This document shows positions 33,727 through 42,089 of a stretch of 49,043 bases of DNA, piece after piece. A program made the translations under genes and the position numbers. The DNA comes from CAZFER01 sp964517495 (GTDB lineage: Bacteria; Hinthialibacterota; Hinthialibacteria; Hinthialibacterales; Hinthialibacteraceae). How positions within the stretch are numbered: position 1 is the stretch's first letter; every line of letters begins with the position of its first letter. The notes under the pieces are model-generated. The model was not told the DNA's origin, did not search any database, and worked only from the letters and a program-made list of their open reading frames with translations. The DNA lies in NCBI GenBank assembly GCA_964517495.1, contig CAZFER010000048.1, positions 1 to 49,043 of the forward strand. The letters run 5' to 3'.

Positions 33727-35352
33727 TCAACTGCCGCCTTCCAACTTAGATTTGCGGGCTGCTCGCCGTGCTTCCCTTTCCGCTTTGATACGTTCGATTT
33801 CCTGCCGTTCTTCTTCTTCCCGTTTTTTCTTCGCTTCTTCCAGTTCAATCAGTCGGCCAAAAACACCACCGCCTTTAAGGTTTTGTTTGATTTCATCACT
33901 AAACGGAATATTATGCCAGAAAAATTCACGGTGTTTTTTGTCTAATTTGGGAATGCGCCGTGATTCGTGGACCACCCAATGATAATAACTATCCACAAAA
34001 AATCCTTTGAGATCTTTGCGTTGTTCTTTGACGGAAAATAAACCCAACCACTTACCTGTCAGGCCTTCGCTCAACCAATAATGCATGGCATCTGCTTTGG
34101 CATATTCCCATCGGTAATCAGCCAATCCCTGCAAAAGCGTTTTCATGCTGTTACGAGGGGGGAATGCGCAGATACAGATTCGGGGACCACTTTTGCCTTT
34201 TTGACCGGGACTCCAGGGTTCCCAACATCCAGAACGTTGGCCATAGCCAGGGCAGACGATAAAAATGGGTTGGACATAAAACTCATCACCTTTATATTTC
34301 CTATAAAACATAAGGTGATCACATTTAATACATTGATTCAATGCCTGGGGAAGCCATGATCGATTAACAACAGGATTATCCCGTCCCACCTGACAATATT
34401 CCTGGGTGAGAATGGTAATGGTATTGGCACGGGGACCAACACACATGCGCTGCATTTGAGGGACGGAAAGAACTTCATACTTTAACGCGGTCTCACCTCG
34501 TGCGTTAGGATCGGGTTTTGCCCCATCCAAGGCCATTTCGTCAATGGTCGAATATTTATACGTTCCCCTCGCGATTTCTTCGAACCATTCATCAATAAAA
34601 TAAATACAGGTATCGTCTGGTTTGCTTTTATCGAAATAAAGTTGCTCCCATACATCCATACGGTCTTCCATGAGTTTTTCATCCAACATGCCATACCGCA
34701 TGAACAGCCGTTTTTCCCAAGGCAGGTTTTCATAGGCCAATCGTTTGCCCATTTTGGCAATCATGTTCCAATGAAGTTTAGTAAGAGATTGAAAAATGGG
34801 ACGACGTTCGTCTTTGTCGCATATATCAAGTTGTTCCAACAAGGATTTAACTTCATCCGCTTCCTCTTCACCATCGAGTACAGCACTTAAAAATTTACCC
34901 GGTTTGAAATTCATGGATGGTTTTGGAGGTGTAGGTTGTTGTTCAGTCTCTTGCTCAGTTGAAGCTGTTTCGGGTTGATCTTGCGGAGATTGGAAATCTT
35001 GTTCATCTTCGGCATCCTGATATTGATCTTCTTTGGATGCCATGGCTTCTTTCACACGCTGATCAGTTCCTGCTTTTGCTTTTTTAACAAAGGTGCGTGG
35101 TTTTTCTTCGAGCGGTTGAACTTGCTTTTTGGGTGTAAAGGACTTATTTGATTGAGAAAGTGAGGTTTTTTCTGACTCTTGTTCTTGTTGATATTCTTCG
35201 TTTGAGTATGGCTCTTCTATCAACTCGGATAGTTTAGAGCGTAAATTAACAATCTCCTTATCCCTCTCCTTAAGGGATTGTTGGTAATTTTTTACCTTTT
35301 TCTCAAGAGAGCGTATATATTGGATAATCTTTTCGCGATCTTTTCCGGCCAT
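33727..35352 (-). CDS. Unknown 541-residue protein with coiled-coil ends and a cysteine-rich centre
   Basis: I do not recognise a family. The N-terminus (1-48) is a coiled coil; residues 50-150 are acidic, Gln/Glu/Pro-rich and likely disordered. A folded middle (about 150-470) holds a helical part (RLFMRYGMLDEKLMED, YFIDEWFEEIARG) and a region with six cysteines, CIKC (341, 344), CPGYGQRSGC (367, 376) and CIC (393, 395), that could bind zinc or iron-sulfur. The last 40 residues are a Glu/Lys/Arg coiled coil. No signal peptide or membrane segment is present. It is the first gene of the orf541-sixA-recF-HAD operon. A scaffolding or regulatory role is possible, but nothing shows it. Confidence 0.72.
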   Translation of the reverse strand: MAGKDREKIIQYIRSLEKKVKNYQQSLKERDKEIVNLRSKLSELIEEPYSNEEYQQEQESEKTSLSQSNKSFTPKKQVQPLEEKPRTFVKKAKAGTDQRVKEAMASKEDQYQDAEDEQDFQSPQDQPETASTEQETEQQPTPPKPSMNFKPGKFLSAVLDGEEEADEVKSLLEQLDICDKDERRPIFQSLTKLHWNMIAKMGKRLAYENLPWEKRLFMRYGMLDEKLMEDRMDVWEQLYFDKSKPDDTCIYFIDEWFEEIARGTYKYSTIDEMALDGAKPDPNARGETALKYEVLSVPQMQRMCVGPRANTITILTQEYCQVGRDNPVVNRSWLPQALNQCIKCDHLMFYRKYKGDEFYVQPIFIVCPGYGQRSGCWEPWSPGQKGKSGPRICICAFPPRNSMKTLLQGLADYRWEYAKADAMHYWLSEGLTGKWLGLFSVKEQRKDLKGFFVDSYYHWVVHESRRIPKLDKKHREFFWHNIPFSDEIKQNLKGGGVFGRLIELEEAKKKREEEERQEIERIKAEREARRAARKSKLEGGS

Positions 35353-35477
35353 ATAGCCGTTCTCTCCCTAGCTATGTTATTCTTTCCCAAGGAATATCAT
35401 TTTAATTGTTTATTTATTATTTTACCACGGCCAAGGCATGGAAAAACAAGGGTATCGAAAGAATTTTTGCTGAGGGT

Positions 35478-36155
35478 TTAGAAGTGCTTGAGTAAGCGTA
35501 TTGATTGATCCAGCAATTGATATGCATCTATGGCGTTAGGTTGACCGAATATGGCATGTCCCGCGATGATCTCATCCGCGCCATGTTCCCTAACAGAAAC
35601 AACATTTTCCGCTGTTATTCCACCATCAACCTGGATAAAGAAGTCAAGGTTCCGATCTTTCCGGATTTGATCAACTTGTTTTATTTTGTTTAATGTGTCA
35701 GGTAAAAACACTTGACCCCCAAAGCCTGGATTAACAGTCATCACCAGCACATAATCAATGCATTCAAAATAGGGATTTAGCGATTCAACCGGAGTGGAAG
35801 GATTGAGCACAATCCCAGCCAACTTGTTCTTATGGCGAATAGTCTGTAATACATCCGGAAGAGGCACATCAGTCTCCACATGAATGGAGATGCTTCGAAC
35901 GCTGGCAAAATCAAACCAATGAACCTGTTCATCCGGATTGGTCACCATCAAGTGAACATCAAAAGCACTCTGAATGTGGGATTCAAGGCTTTCAATGATC
36001 ATCGGGCCAATGGTTAGATTAGGAACAAAATGGCCATCCATCACATCAAAATGGAGTAAATTCATGCCAATCGCTTCCAATGGACGAAGGGCTTCTACGA
36101 GTCCACTAAAGGGAGCGGAAAGTAATGAGGGAAGAATTTTAGGATTTTGATACAT
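35478..36155 (-). CDS. rpe: Ribulose-phosphate 3-epimerase
   Basis: A TIM-barrel enzyme of the pentose phosphate pathway interconverting ribulose 5-phosphate and xylulose 5-phosphate, 225 residues, the usual size. Motifs include ILPSLLSAPF, LLHFDVMDGHFVPNLTIGP (metal and catalytic Asp in VMDG), the HLMV strand, GIVLNPSTPVE, VLVMTVNPGFGGQVF and QVDGGITAEN with the second catalytic Asp. It lies last in a minus-strand set that follows pdxJ, separated by about 208 bp containing a repeat element and a short gap, so it may have its own promoter. Identification is secure. Confidence 0.95.
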   Translation of the reverse strand: MYQNPKILPSLLSAPFSGLVEALRPLEAIGMNLLHFDVMDGHFVPNLTIGPMIIESLESHIQSAFDVHLMVTNPDEQVHWFDFASVRSISIHVETDVPLPDVLQTIRHKNKLAGIVLNPSTPVESLNPYFECIDYVLVMTVNPGFGGQVFLPDTLNKIKQVDQIRKDRNLDFFIQVDGGITAENVVSVREHGADEIIAGHAIFGQPNAIDAYQLLDQSIRLLKHF

Positions 36156-36224
36156 TTATTCTCCAACAAAAAAACATTGTAACATGTCAACCATATTGAA
36201 TTAAAAACTCATGATCGGCATCCC

Positions 36225-36333
36225 TATTCCTCCCCCAATGCAATGGGGGAGGTTAGGAGGGGGTTAAAGGATTTTACTCAACGTTTTTTTATCAACCCTC
36301 CCCTAGCCTCTCCCAATCTTGGGAGGAGAATGG
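36225..36333. repeat. Dispersed GC-rich hairpin element, copy A
   Basis: This approximately 110-bp element has a perfect 9-bp hairpin, CCTCCCCCA-loop-TGGGGGAGG (36229-36252), a central GGGTTAAAGGATTTT (36261-36275) and CTCAACG, and a second hairpin around CTCCCA...TGGGAG (36310-36324). Its outer ends are imperfect inverted repeats (ATTCCTCCC and GGGAGGAGAAT). A second copy with the same order of parts occurs inverted at 39663-39773. It lies between pdxJ and rpe on the minus strand and could terminate or stabilise transcripts. Confidence 0.8.
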
Positions 36334-36363
36334 AATATCAAAGGGCTGACTACTTACAACACA

Positions 36364-37125
36364 TTAAAAATCTGATTTCGTATTTCTTCTTTCTCTGGGG
36401 CGGCTTGTTACACGGTTGAGTATCGTCTTCATTTCCCGCACAGCGCGCTTCATTCCTACTAAAACGGCATGTGATACAATACTATGCCCGGTGTGGATCC
36501 AATCGATTTGTGGAAGTGCTGCGATTCGTTCTGTGTTATGATAATGCAAACCATGACCAGCATTCACATTCAGGTCTAACATTTTTGCATGTTCTGCCGC
36601 CTGAACCACAATTTGGAACTCTTTATCCTCTTCTTCGGGAGTGGAAGCGAGAGCGTAAGGACCAGTGTGAAGTTCAACATATTGAACTCCTAACGAGTTA
36701 GCAGCAGAAATCTCTTCCGTATTGGCATCGATAAAAATACTGACGATAATTCCTGCATCTAAAAGACGTTGGATTTTGGGTTGGAGCAGTTCTTCTCTTC
36801 CAGCCACAACCAGTCCGCTTTCGGTGGTTCGTTCCTCGCGTAATTCCGGCACCAAGGTGCAGGCATAAGGTTTGGTTTCCAGTGCCAGTTCAACCATTTC
36901 ATCCGTAAGGGCCATTTCGAGAGTGAGTGGCACCTGAAGCGTTTGACGAAGAATTTTAACATCACGATCCTGAATATGACGGCGATCCTCTCTGGGATGA
37001 ACGGTAATCCCATCCGCCCCCCCCAACTGGGCAAAAACAGCCGCATAGACTGGATCAGGATAGAGCGTATCGCGTGACTGTCGTAAAGTGGCAACATGAT
37101 CAATATTAACAGATAGCCTAGGCAT
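36364..37125 (-). CDS. pdxJ: Pyridoxine 5'-phosphate synthase PdxJ
   Basis: The final enzyme of DXP-dependent vitamin B6 synthesis, condensing aminoacetone phosphate with DXP. It has 253 residues, the usual PdxJ length. Motifs seen are LSVNIDHVATLRQSRDTLYPDP, GADGITVHPREDRRHIQDRDV, LTLEMALTDEMVELALETKP, LVPELREERTTESGLVV, VSIFIDANTEE, ELHTGPYA and VNAGHGLHYHN, with the active-site His and Glu positions present. It starts 16 bp after the cdaR stop, so it is part of the folP-cdaA-cdaR-pdxJ operon. pdxA is not in the window. Identification is secure. Confidence 0.96.
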   Translation of the reverse strand: MPRLSVNIDHVATLRQSRDTLYPDPVYAAVFAQLGGADGITVHPREDRRHIQDRDVKILRQTLQVPLTLEMALTDEMVELALETKPYACTLVPELREERTTESGLVVAGREELLQPKIQRLLDAGIIVSIFIDANTEEISAANSLGVQYVELHTGPYALASTPEEEDKEFQIVVQAAEHAKMLDLNVNAGHGLHYHNTERIAALPQIDWIHTGHSIVSHAVLVGMKRAVREMKTILNRVTSRPRERRNTKSDF

Positions 37126-37141
37126 AGTGGATATTCTCCGA

Positions 37142-37909
37142 TTACTTTCCCAATTTTAAAGTGACGGTAACTCCCCTTATTGTTTCCCGAAGTGGCCGTA
37201 TGTCAAAGTCTTTGTTCATGGTTTGCAAAGGGAGGAAGAACGGAGGTGGATTGGATGAAACTAAATTGAGATCCAACATGGTGGTTGAAACCGATTGAAT
37301 ATTGCTCAGTGCGGCACGTTCACCCGTCATCAAAAGGGATTCCGGATCAACTTTTAAATCAACGACTTTTAGTCCTTTGGGTGGAGAGCCTTTTCTTGGA
37401 ACAACGATAGGAACCTCTTTTTGAACTTGATAGAGCGGAATAATAATTTTGCCAGATTCACTTTGAGGTGGTTCTGATTGGCGTTCATCAACATTCCATT
37501 GAGAAATCAAAATTGTGACCGGACCAGGACGTACTGTTTCTTCCAATACAGAAACATGCAAACGGTCTCGGGGATCAAGATTGGTGCGAAACATTTCATC
37601 GGTGAGGATAACATTCAACGGTGACCCCACATCCGGTAATGAAAATTTTGAGAGGTCAATACGAAAACTTGATTGGTCAGGCCGAATCAGGTCGAGTGCA
37701 TTACGCGGACCTTGAAGGAGCACACTTACGGTTGGGGGAATCCATGGATCGGCTAAATAGATATTGCTTGGCAAGTTTTCAACCGTGACCGGAACACCGG
37801 TAAGCGAACGGTGATTGATTTTTTCCTGCCCCTTAATCCATACCATACCGATGGCCAAAAAAAGGGCAATTAATTTCAAACTGAGATTTGATGTCAACCA
37901 CCGGTTCAT
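37142..37909 (-). CDS. cdaR: CdaR (YbbR-domain) regulator of the diadenylate cyclase
   Basis: A 255-residue membrane-anchored protein outside the cytoplasm. After LSLKLIALFLAIGMVWI, a single N-terminal transmembrane segment, it carries two YbbR-like repeats: one around LTGVPVTVENLPSNIYL to RIDLSKFSL, and a second around YQVQKEVPIVV to DLNLV. CdaR binds CdaA and adjusts c-di-AMP synthesis in Firmicutes; here the ATG overlaps the cdaA stop by 4 nt, which supports coupled synthesis and a complex. Two domains are fewer than the four common in Bacillus, but like many Gram-negative-type members. The call is strong by context and fold. Confidence 0.88.
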   Translation of the reverse strand: MNRWLTSNLSLKLIALFLAIGMVWIKGQEKINHRSLTGVPVTVENLPSNIYLADPWIPPTVSVLLQGPRNALDLIRPDQSSFRIDLSKFSLPDVGSPLNVILTDEMFRTNLDPRDRLHVSVLEETVRPGPVTILISQWNVDERQSEPPQSESGKIIIPLYQVQKEVPIVVPRKGSPPKGLKVVDLKVDPESLLMTGERAALSNIQSVSTTMLDLNLVSSNPPPFFLPLQTMNKDFDIRPLRETIRGVTVTLKLGK

Positions 37910-38670
37910 GAGCTGCCTCCCTTCCGTATCACGTTGGTGAGGATGGATTGAAAGCGTTCAAGATTGATCTGGCGGGTAATCCGTCCATTAAGCGCTAATG
38001 AAACAGCGCCCGTTTCTTCAGAGACGATGATAATCACCGCATCGGTTTCTTCAGCCAGGCCCAGGGCGGCTCGGTGGCGCATCCCCCAGCTGGTGTCAAT
38101 CTGTTCACGCTCACTGAGTGGCAACAGGCAGGCTGCGGCGGCGATTCGAGCATTGCGGATTATAATTGCTCCATCATGCAGAGGCGTTAAAGGAGAAAAA
38201 ATGGAGACGATCAGTTCAGATGAAATATGGCCCTCCATTTTTACACCGGTATCGATAAAACCTTGCAGGCTTGAATAGCGTTCAAAGACAATCAAAGCCC
38301 CGATATGGCGTTTGGAAAGAACCTGAACGGCTTGAGCGACTTCATAAAATAAGGGATCTTCCACTTTGCGTGAGCGGCGTAAATAATTGGTACGGGTGAT
38401 TTCTGAAACCGCCCGGCGAAGTTCCGGTGCGTATAGGATAACCAATCCCACGAAACTTGGTAATTGAATGGAAGTTAACAACCAATAGACCGTGTCCAGT
38501 TTCAGCATGCGGCAAAAATAAGCAAGCAGAAATAGCAGGACCATGAATTGGACAACATGAACAGCCCGCGTCCCCCGCACGGTTTTTAAAATAATATAGA
38601 AAAAAAGCCATAAGATAGCGATTTCTGCCAGTGTATGAATTGCATCCTGTCCGAATATCTTAATCCACAT
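37906..38670 (-). CDS. cdaA: Diadenylate cyclase CdaA
   Basis: Membrane-bound c-di-AMP synthase, 254 residues. Three N-terminal hydrophobic segments (about 10-85) precede the DAC domain. The catalytic signatures are LTPLHDGAIIIRN (DGA) and SWGMRHRAALGLAEETDA (RHR), with an AFHIGALIVFERYSSL-like stretch RHIGALIVFE before them. An open frame extends upstream to 38733, but MWIKIFGQDAIHTL aligns with the CdaA N-terminus. This start overlaps the end of folP by 11 nt. The order folP-cdaA-cdaR is known in many bacteria, usually followed by glmM; here pdxJ takes that place. c-di-AMP would control turgor and potassium balance. Confidence 0.93.
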   Translation of the reverse strand: MWIKIFGQDAIHTLAEIAILWLFFYIILKTVRGTRAVHVVQFMVLLFLLAYFCRMLKLDTVYWLLTSIQLPSFVGLVILYAPELRRAVSEITRTNYLRRSRKVEDPLFYEVAQAVQVLSKRHIGALIVFERYSSLQGFIDTGVKMEGHISSELIVSIFSPLTPLHDGAIIIRNARIAAAACLLPLSEREQIDTSWGMRHRAALGLAEETDAVIIIVSEETGAVSLALNGRITRQINLERFQSILTNVIRKGGSS

Positions 38671-39550
38671 GGAAGATGCTCTTATGCCCCCCTTCATCGG
38701 GATTTTGCCGTGCCTCTGCAAGCAAGGCATCAATCACACTGGCTACGTCCTTCATATCTGCTACATCATGAACACGAATTATATCGCAACCCTTCAACAG
38801 ACAAACTGAAGCTGCGGCAGCGGTACCCATTAAACGGTTTTCCACGGTTTTTTTTGTCACTTTTCCAATAAATGACTTCCGGGATACCCCAACCAACAAG
38901 GGAAAATGGTTAATGCGGATATGATGAAGTTGATTAATGATGGTCAAGTTTTGTTCCGCTGTTTTTCCAAAACCAATCCCGGGATCAAGCACAATTTGCT
39001 CGTCCTGAACACCCGCTTGACGGGCATAATCAATTTGGTGTTCAAAAAAGAAACGCATTTCATTCACTAAATTGGTATAGTGTGTTAACAATTGCATGGT
39101 TTGAGGCGTTCCGCGCATGTGCATAATGATCAAACCGGCTCTGGATGAAGCCGCTAAATTGGCCAATTTAGGTTCAGTTTGCAGACCGGAGATATCATTA
39201 ATAATGACTGCCCCGGCGTCCAACGCACGCACGGCTACATTGTATTTTGTCGTATCAACTGAAACCGGAATCTGTCCGTTTTTAGATAATTCTGTAATAA
39301 CTGGGATAACCCGTTGACATTCGTCCTCTTCATGTACAGGATCCGCTCCTGGACGGGAGGATTCACCTCCAACATCGATAATGTGGGCCCCTTGCTCAAT
39401 CATTTCATAGGCGTGTTTAATTGCGCGGGAATGATCAAAAAATAAACCGCCATCGCTGAATGAATCAGGGGTGATATTTAATACCCCCATCAGCAATGTT
39501 TTCTCTCCCCAATGAAATGAGAAATCACGGCAGATCCAGGTCCGGCTCAT
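38660..39550 (-). CDS. folP: Dihydropteroate synthase FolP
   Basis: Folate-pathway enzyme condensing pterin pyrophosphate with p-aminobenzoate, 296 residues, TIM barrel. Motifs are LMGVLNITPDSFSDGG (pterin-binding), IIDVGGESSRPGAD (the second signature), SVDTTKYNVAVRALDAGAVIINDISGL, MHMRGTPQTMQ and DPGIGFGKTAEQN, with SRKSFIG and IIRVHDV at the end. The longer frame from 39559 begins with TTG; the ATG used here has GGA close ahead. The stop overlaps the cdaA start. No other folate gene is adjacent. Upstream lies the copy-B repeat and then ftsH. Confidence 0.94.
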   Translation of the reverse strand: MSRTWICRDFSFHWGEKTLLMGVLNITPDSFSDGGLFFDHSRAIKHAYEMIEQGAHIIDVGGESSRPGADPVHEEDECQRVIPVITELSKNGQIPVSVDTTKYNVAVRALDAGAVIINDISGLQTEPKLANLAASSRAGLIIMHMRGTPQTMQLLTHYTNLVNEMRFFFEHQIDYARQAGVQDEQIVLDPGIGFGKTAEQNLTIINQLHHIRINHFPLLVGVSRKSFIGKVTKKTVENRLMGTAAAASVCLLKGCDIIRVHDVADMKDVASVIDALLAEARQNPDEGGHKSIFHVD

Positions 39551-39662
39551 GCAGTCCAAATGTCTTCAAATAAGATGTGAATATCCAATAACCGCTGATA
39601 CGGTATAAAATAGCTATCTCTATTGCACTCTTTTAAATGCAAGTGGTCAGCCTATTGAAGTT

Positions 39663-39773
39663 CCATTCCCATCCCTAGCCTGGGAGGGGCTGGGGGAGGG
39701 GTGATAATAAACCGTTGAGCAAAATCCTTTAACCCACTCCCTACCTCCCTCATTTCATTGGGGGGAGGAATGG
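39663..39773. repeat. Dispersed GC-rich hairpin element, copy B (inverted)
   Basis: This element is the reverse complement of copy A in layout: the shared core appears as AAAATCCTTTAACCC (39721-39735), flanked by CCTCCC/GGGAGG-type stems on each side (39745-39770 and around 39674-39700). By eye about four fifths of positions agree with copy A. It lies in the 284-bp gap between ftsH and folP. Because both copies are between genes and near operon ends, terminator-like or mobile REP/MITE-like behaviour is plausible. Confidence 0.8.
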
Positions 39774-39843
39774 TGGGGCTGATTTTAAGTTTTAACTTCC
39801 TTTATACTTATGGCTGACACGTTACGTTTAAGTATAAATATTA

Positions 39844-41838
39844 TCAACCGGAAGGTTGTTCTGCTGTTTGAGGAAATCCTTGGATGGTCCCCTCTGATTT
39901 TTGTTCTTCTTTTTCCGGTTTAGATTTATCCTCATGGGCAGATTGATCGTCTTTTTGCTTGGATAATTTTTCTGATCTTAATTTTTCCACTTTTTCGATG
40001 GCTGCTTTAGGGTCATCAACAATTTCTCTGACCTCATCAGCACTGAGAACTTCGAATTCGAGCAGATTTTGAGCCAGGGCTTCGAGCGACTCTTTACCCT
40101 CTTCAAGGCAGCGGCGTGCGCGATGATAGCATTCATCGACAATCTGGCGCACTTCCTTATCAATTTCGAATGCGATTTCCTCACTGTATTCGCGGTCTTT
40201 ATAAAAATCACGGCCCAGGAAAATCTGGTTTTCATTCAATCCGAATGTCAAGGGTCCGAGCTTGTCACTCATTCCAAACTGGCACACCATCTTATGGGCA
40301 ATGTCAGTCACCCGTTCCAAATCATTTTGAGCACCGGTGGTGACATCACCAAAAATCATATCTTCCGCCACTCGTCCACCAAGTAGGGTAACCATACGAG
40401 CCATCAATTCTTTACGGGTTGTCAAATAACGGTCCTCAATGGGAAGGTGCATGGTATATCCTAAAGCACGCCCCCGAGGTAAGATAGAAACTTTATGGAC
40501 AGGATCAATTTCATCCAAATCAAGCCCAACCAAAGCGTGGCCAGCTTCATGGTAAGCCACAATTTTCTTTTCCCGGTCTGTTATCGCTCTACTCTTCCGC
40601 TCAGGACCGGCGGTTACCCGCTCAATGGCGTCCTCTAAATCATCCATCTCGACATAATCTTTGCCCCTCCGGGCAGCAAGCAATGCCGCTTCGTTGACTG
40701 CATTATATAAATCGGCACCAGAAAAGCCTGGCGTACGGCGGGCAAGCAGATGCAAATCGACATTTTTCGCTAACACAATGCCTTTGGTGTGAACCTTTAA
40801 AATGCCTTCCCGGCCTTTTAAATCGGGTAAATCTATAATAATTTGCCGGTCAAACCGTCCGGGACGCAAAAGTGCGGGATCAAGCACATCGGGACGGTTG
40901 GTTGCCGCAATCAGGATAACTTCCTCATTGGTATTAAAACCGTCCATCTCAACCAACAATTGGTTAAGGGTTTGTTCACGTTCATCATGACCCCCCCCCA
41001 CACCGGCAAACCGTTGGCGGCCCACAGCGTCTATTTCGTCCATGAAAATAATGCAGGGGGAATGTTTTTTCCCTTGTTCAAACAAATCGCGAACTCGGGA
41101 TGCTCCCACGCCTACGAACATTTCCACAAAATCAGACCCACTGATGCTAAAGAATGGCACATTGGCTTCGCCGGCAACCGCCCTAGCTAGAAGCGTTTTT
41201 CCTGTCCCGGGAGGGCCGTGCAAAAGTACACCACGTGGGATTTTTCCACCCAATTTCTGAAATTTATGCGGATCTTTAAGATATTCAACGACTTCCTGCA
41301 GGTCTTCTTTGGCTTCATCACAGCCAGCAACGTCGCCAAACGTAACTTTGGTTTGGTTTTCACTATTGAGACGCGCCCGGCTTTTCCCAAATGACATGGC
41401 TTTGCTGCCGCCAATCTGCATTTGGCGGAGAATAAAGAACCATACCCCTATTAAGAGTAAAATAGGCAGCAGGCTGGTGAGAATAGTAAGCATCCAGTCG
41501 CTATCTTTTTGGGAAGTATAGGTAAAATCAGGATCGGCCAAATCAGATTGGGCATAACTTTCAATTTTTTCCCACACTTTGGAACTTTGTTCTGTAGAGG
41601 CAAGTTGGACTTCGAAAGGACGTTTTTCTTGATCCGATTTCCCTTTCTCGACGAGAAATCCAGTGATCCGTGTGGGGTATAAATCCAATTCAAGCAATTT
41701 GTATTGGGATTCCCCACGTAAAATACCCATAAATTTACTATGGTCGATTTGAAGGGGTTTTTCCGTCTGGATGTTAAACACGACCAAGATAATTATTACG
41801 AGAAGTAATCCATAAAAAGCAACTGTTCGATTAAACAA
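39844..41838 (-). CDS. ftsH: ATP-dependent zinc metalloprotease FtsH
   Basis: Membrane AAA+ protease that removes misfolded and regulatory proteins, 664 residues. Two hydrophobic segments (about 8-22 and 116-137) flank a periplasmic domain. The AAA core has Walker A GPPGTGKT (208-215), Walker B IIFMDEIDA (about 263-271) and the second-region helix NRPDVLDPALLRPGRFDR. The protease zinc site is HEAGH (430-434) with the third ligand further on in the DVTTGAQNDLERVTDIA region. The last 60 residues are a charged Lys/Glu/Gln tail. The next downstream genes are separated by repeat copy B, so it probably forms its own transcript. Identification is secure. Confidence 0.97.
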   Translation of the reverse strand: MFNRTVAFYGLLLVIIILVVFNIQTEKPLQIDHSKFMGILRGESQYKLLELDLYPTRITGFLVEKGKSDQEKRPFEVQLASTEQSSKVWEKIESYAQSDLADPDFTYTSQKDSDWMLTILTSLLPILLLIGVWFFILRQMQIGGSKAMSFGKSRARLNSENQTKVTFGDVAGCDEAKEDLQEVVEYLKDPHKFQKLGGKIPRGVLLHGPPGTGKTLLARAVAGEANVPFFSISGSDFVEMFVGVGASRVRDLFEQGKKHSPCIIFMDEIDAVGRQRFAGVGGGHDEREQTLNQLLVEMDGFNTNEEVILIAATNRPDVLDPALLRPGRFDRQIIIDLPDLKGREGILKVHTKGIVLAKNVDLHLLARRTPGFSGADLYNAVNEAALLAARRGKDYVEMDDLEDAIERVTAGPERKSRAITDREKKIVAYHEAGHALVGLDLDEIDPVHKVSILPRGRALGYTMHLPIEDRYLTTRKELMARMVTLLGGRVAEDMIFGDVTTGAQNDLERVTDIAHKMVCQFGMSDKLGPLTFGLNENQIFLGRDFYKDREYSEEIAFEIDKEVRQIVDECYHRARRCLEEGKESLEALAQNLLEFEVLSADEVREIVDDPKAAIEKVEKLRSEKLSKQKDDQSAHEDKSKPEKEEQKSEGTIQGFPQTAEQPSG

Positions 41839-41918
41839 GATACAATTTCTTCCTTAGCAGGAGGATATGCGCTATTGTTTTTTTAGGATGGAAATTCCGT
41901 GAACCAGCGCCGTTTCCC

Positions 41919-41946
41919 GGTTTAACGCCGATCGGAAGGTTTAACG
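41919..41946. promoter_or_regulatory. Direct repeats flanking a palindrome upstream of ftsH
   Basis: GGTTTAACG occurs at 41919-41927 and again at 41938-41946. Between them is the palindrome CCGATCGG (41928-41935). The cluster is 81-108 bp upstream of the ftsH start on the minus strand. Repeated half-sites around a dyad are typical of a regulator site, and ftsH is often stress-controlled, but no factor can be named. Confidence 0.3.
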
Positions 41947-42089
41947 TCTTTGTTGCAATACCTGATCGGACTTATTCATATAATCTTAAATCGTTTAGCC
42001 GGTCTGTCAAGCAAAGAGTGGGCCTTATATGAGTTCCAGTGACAAAAAACCACAAAAAATGGCCGGTATCCTTAAATACTATGATTAGT

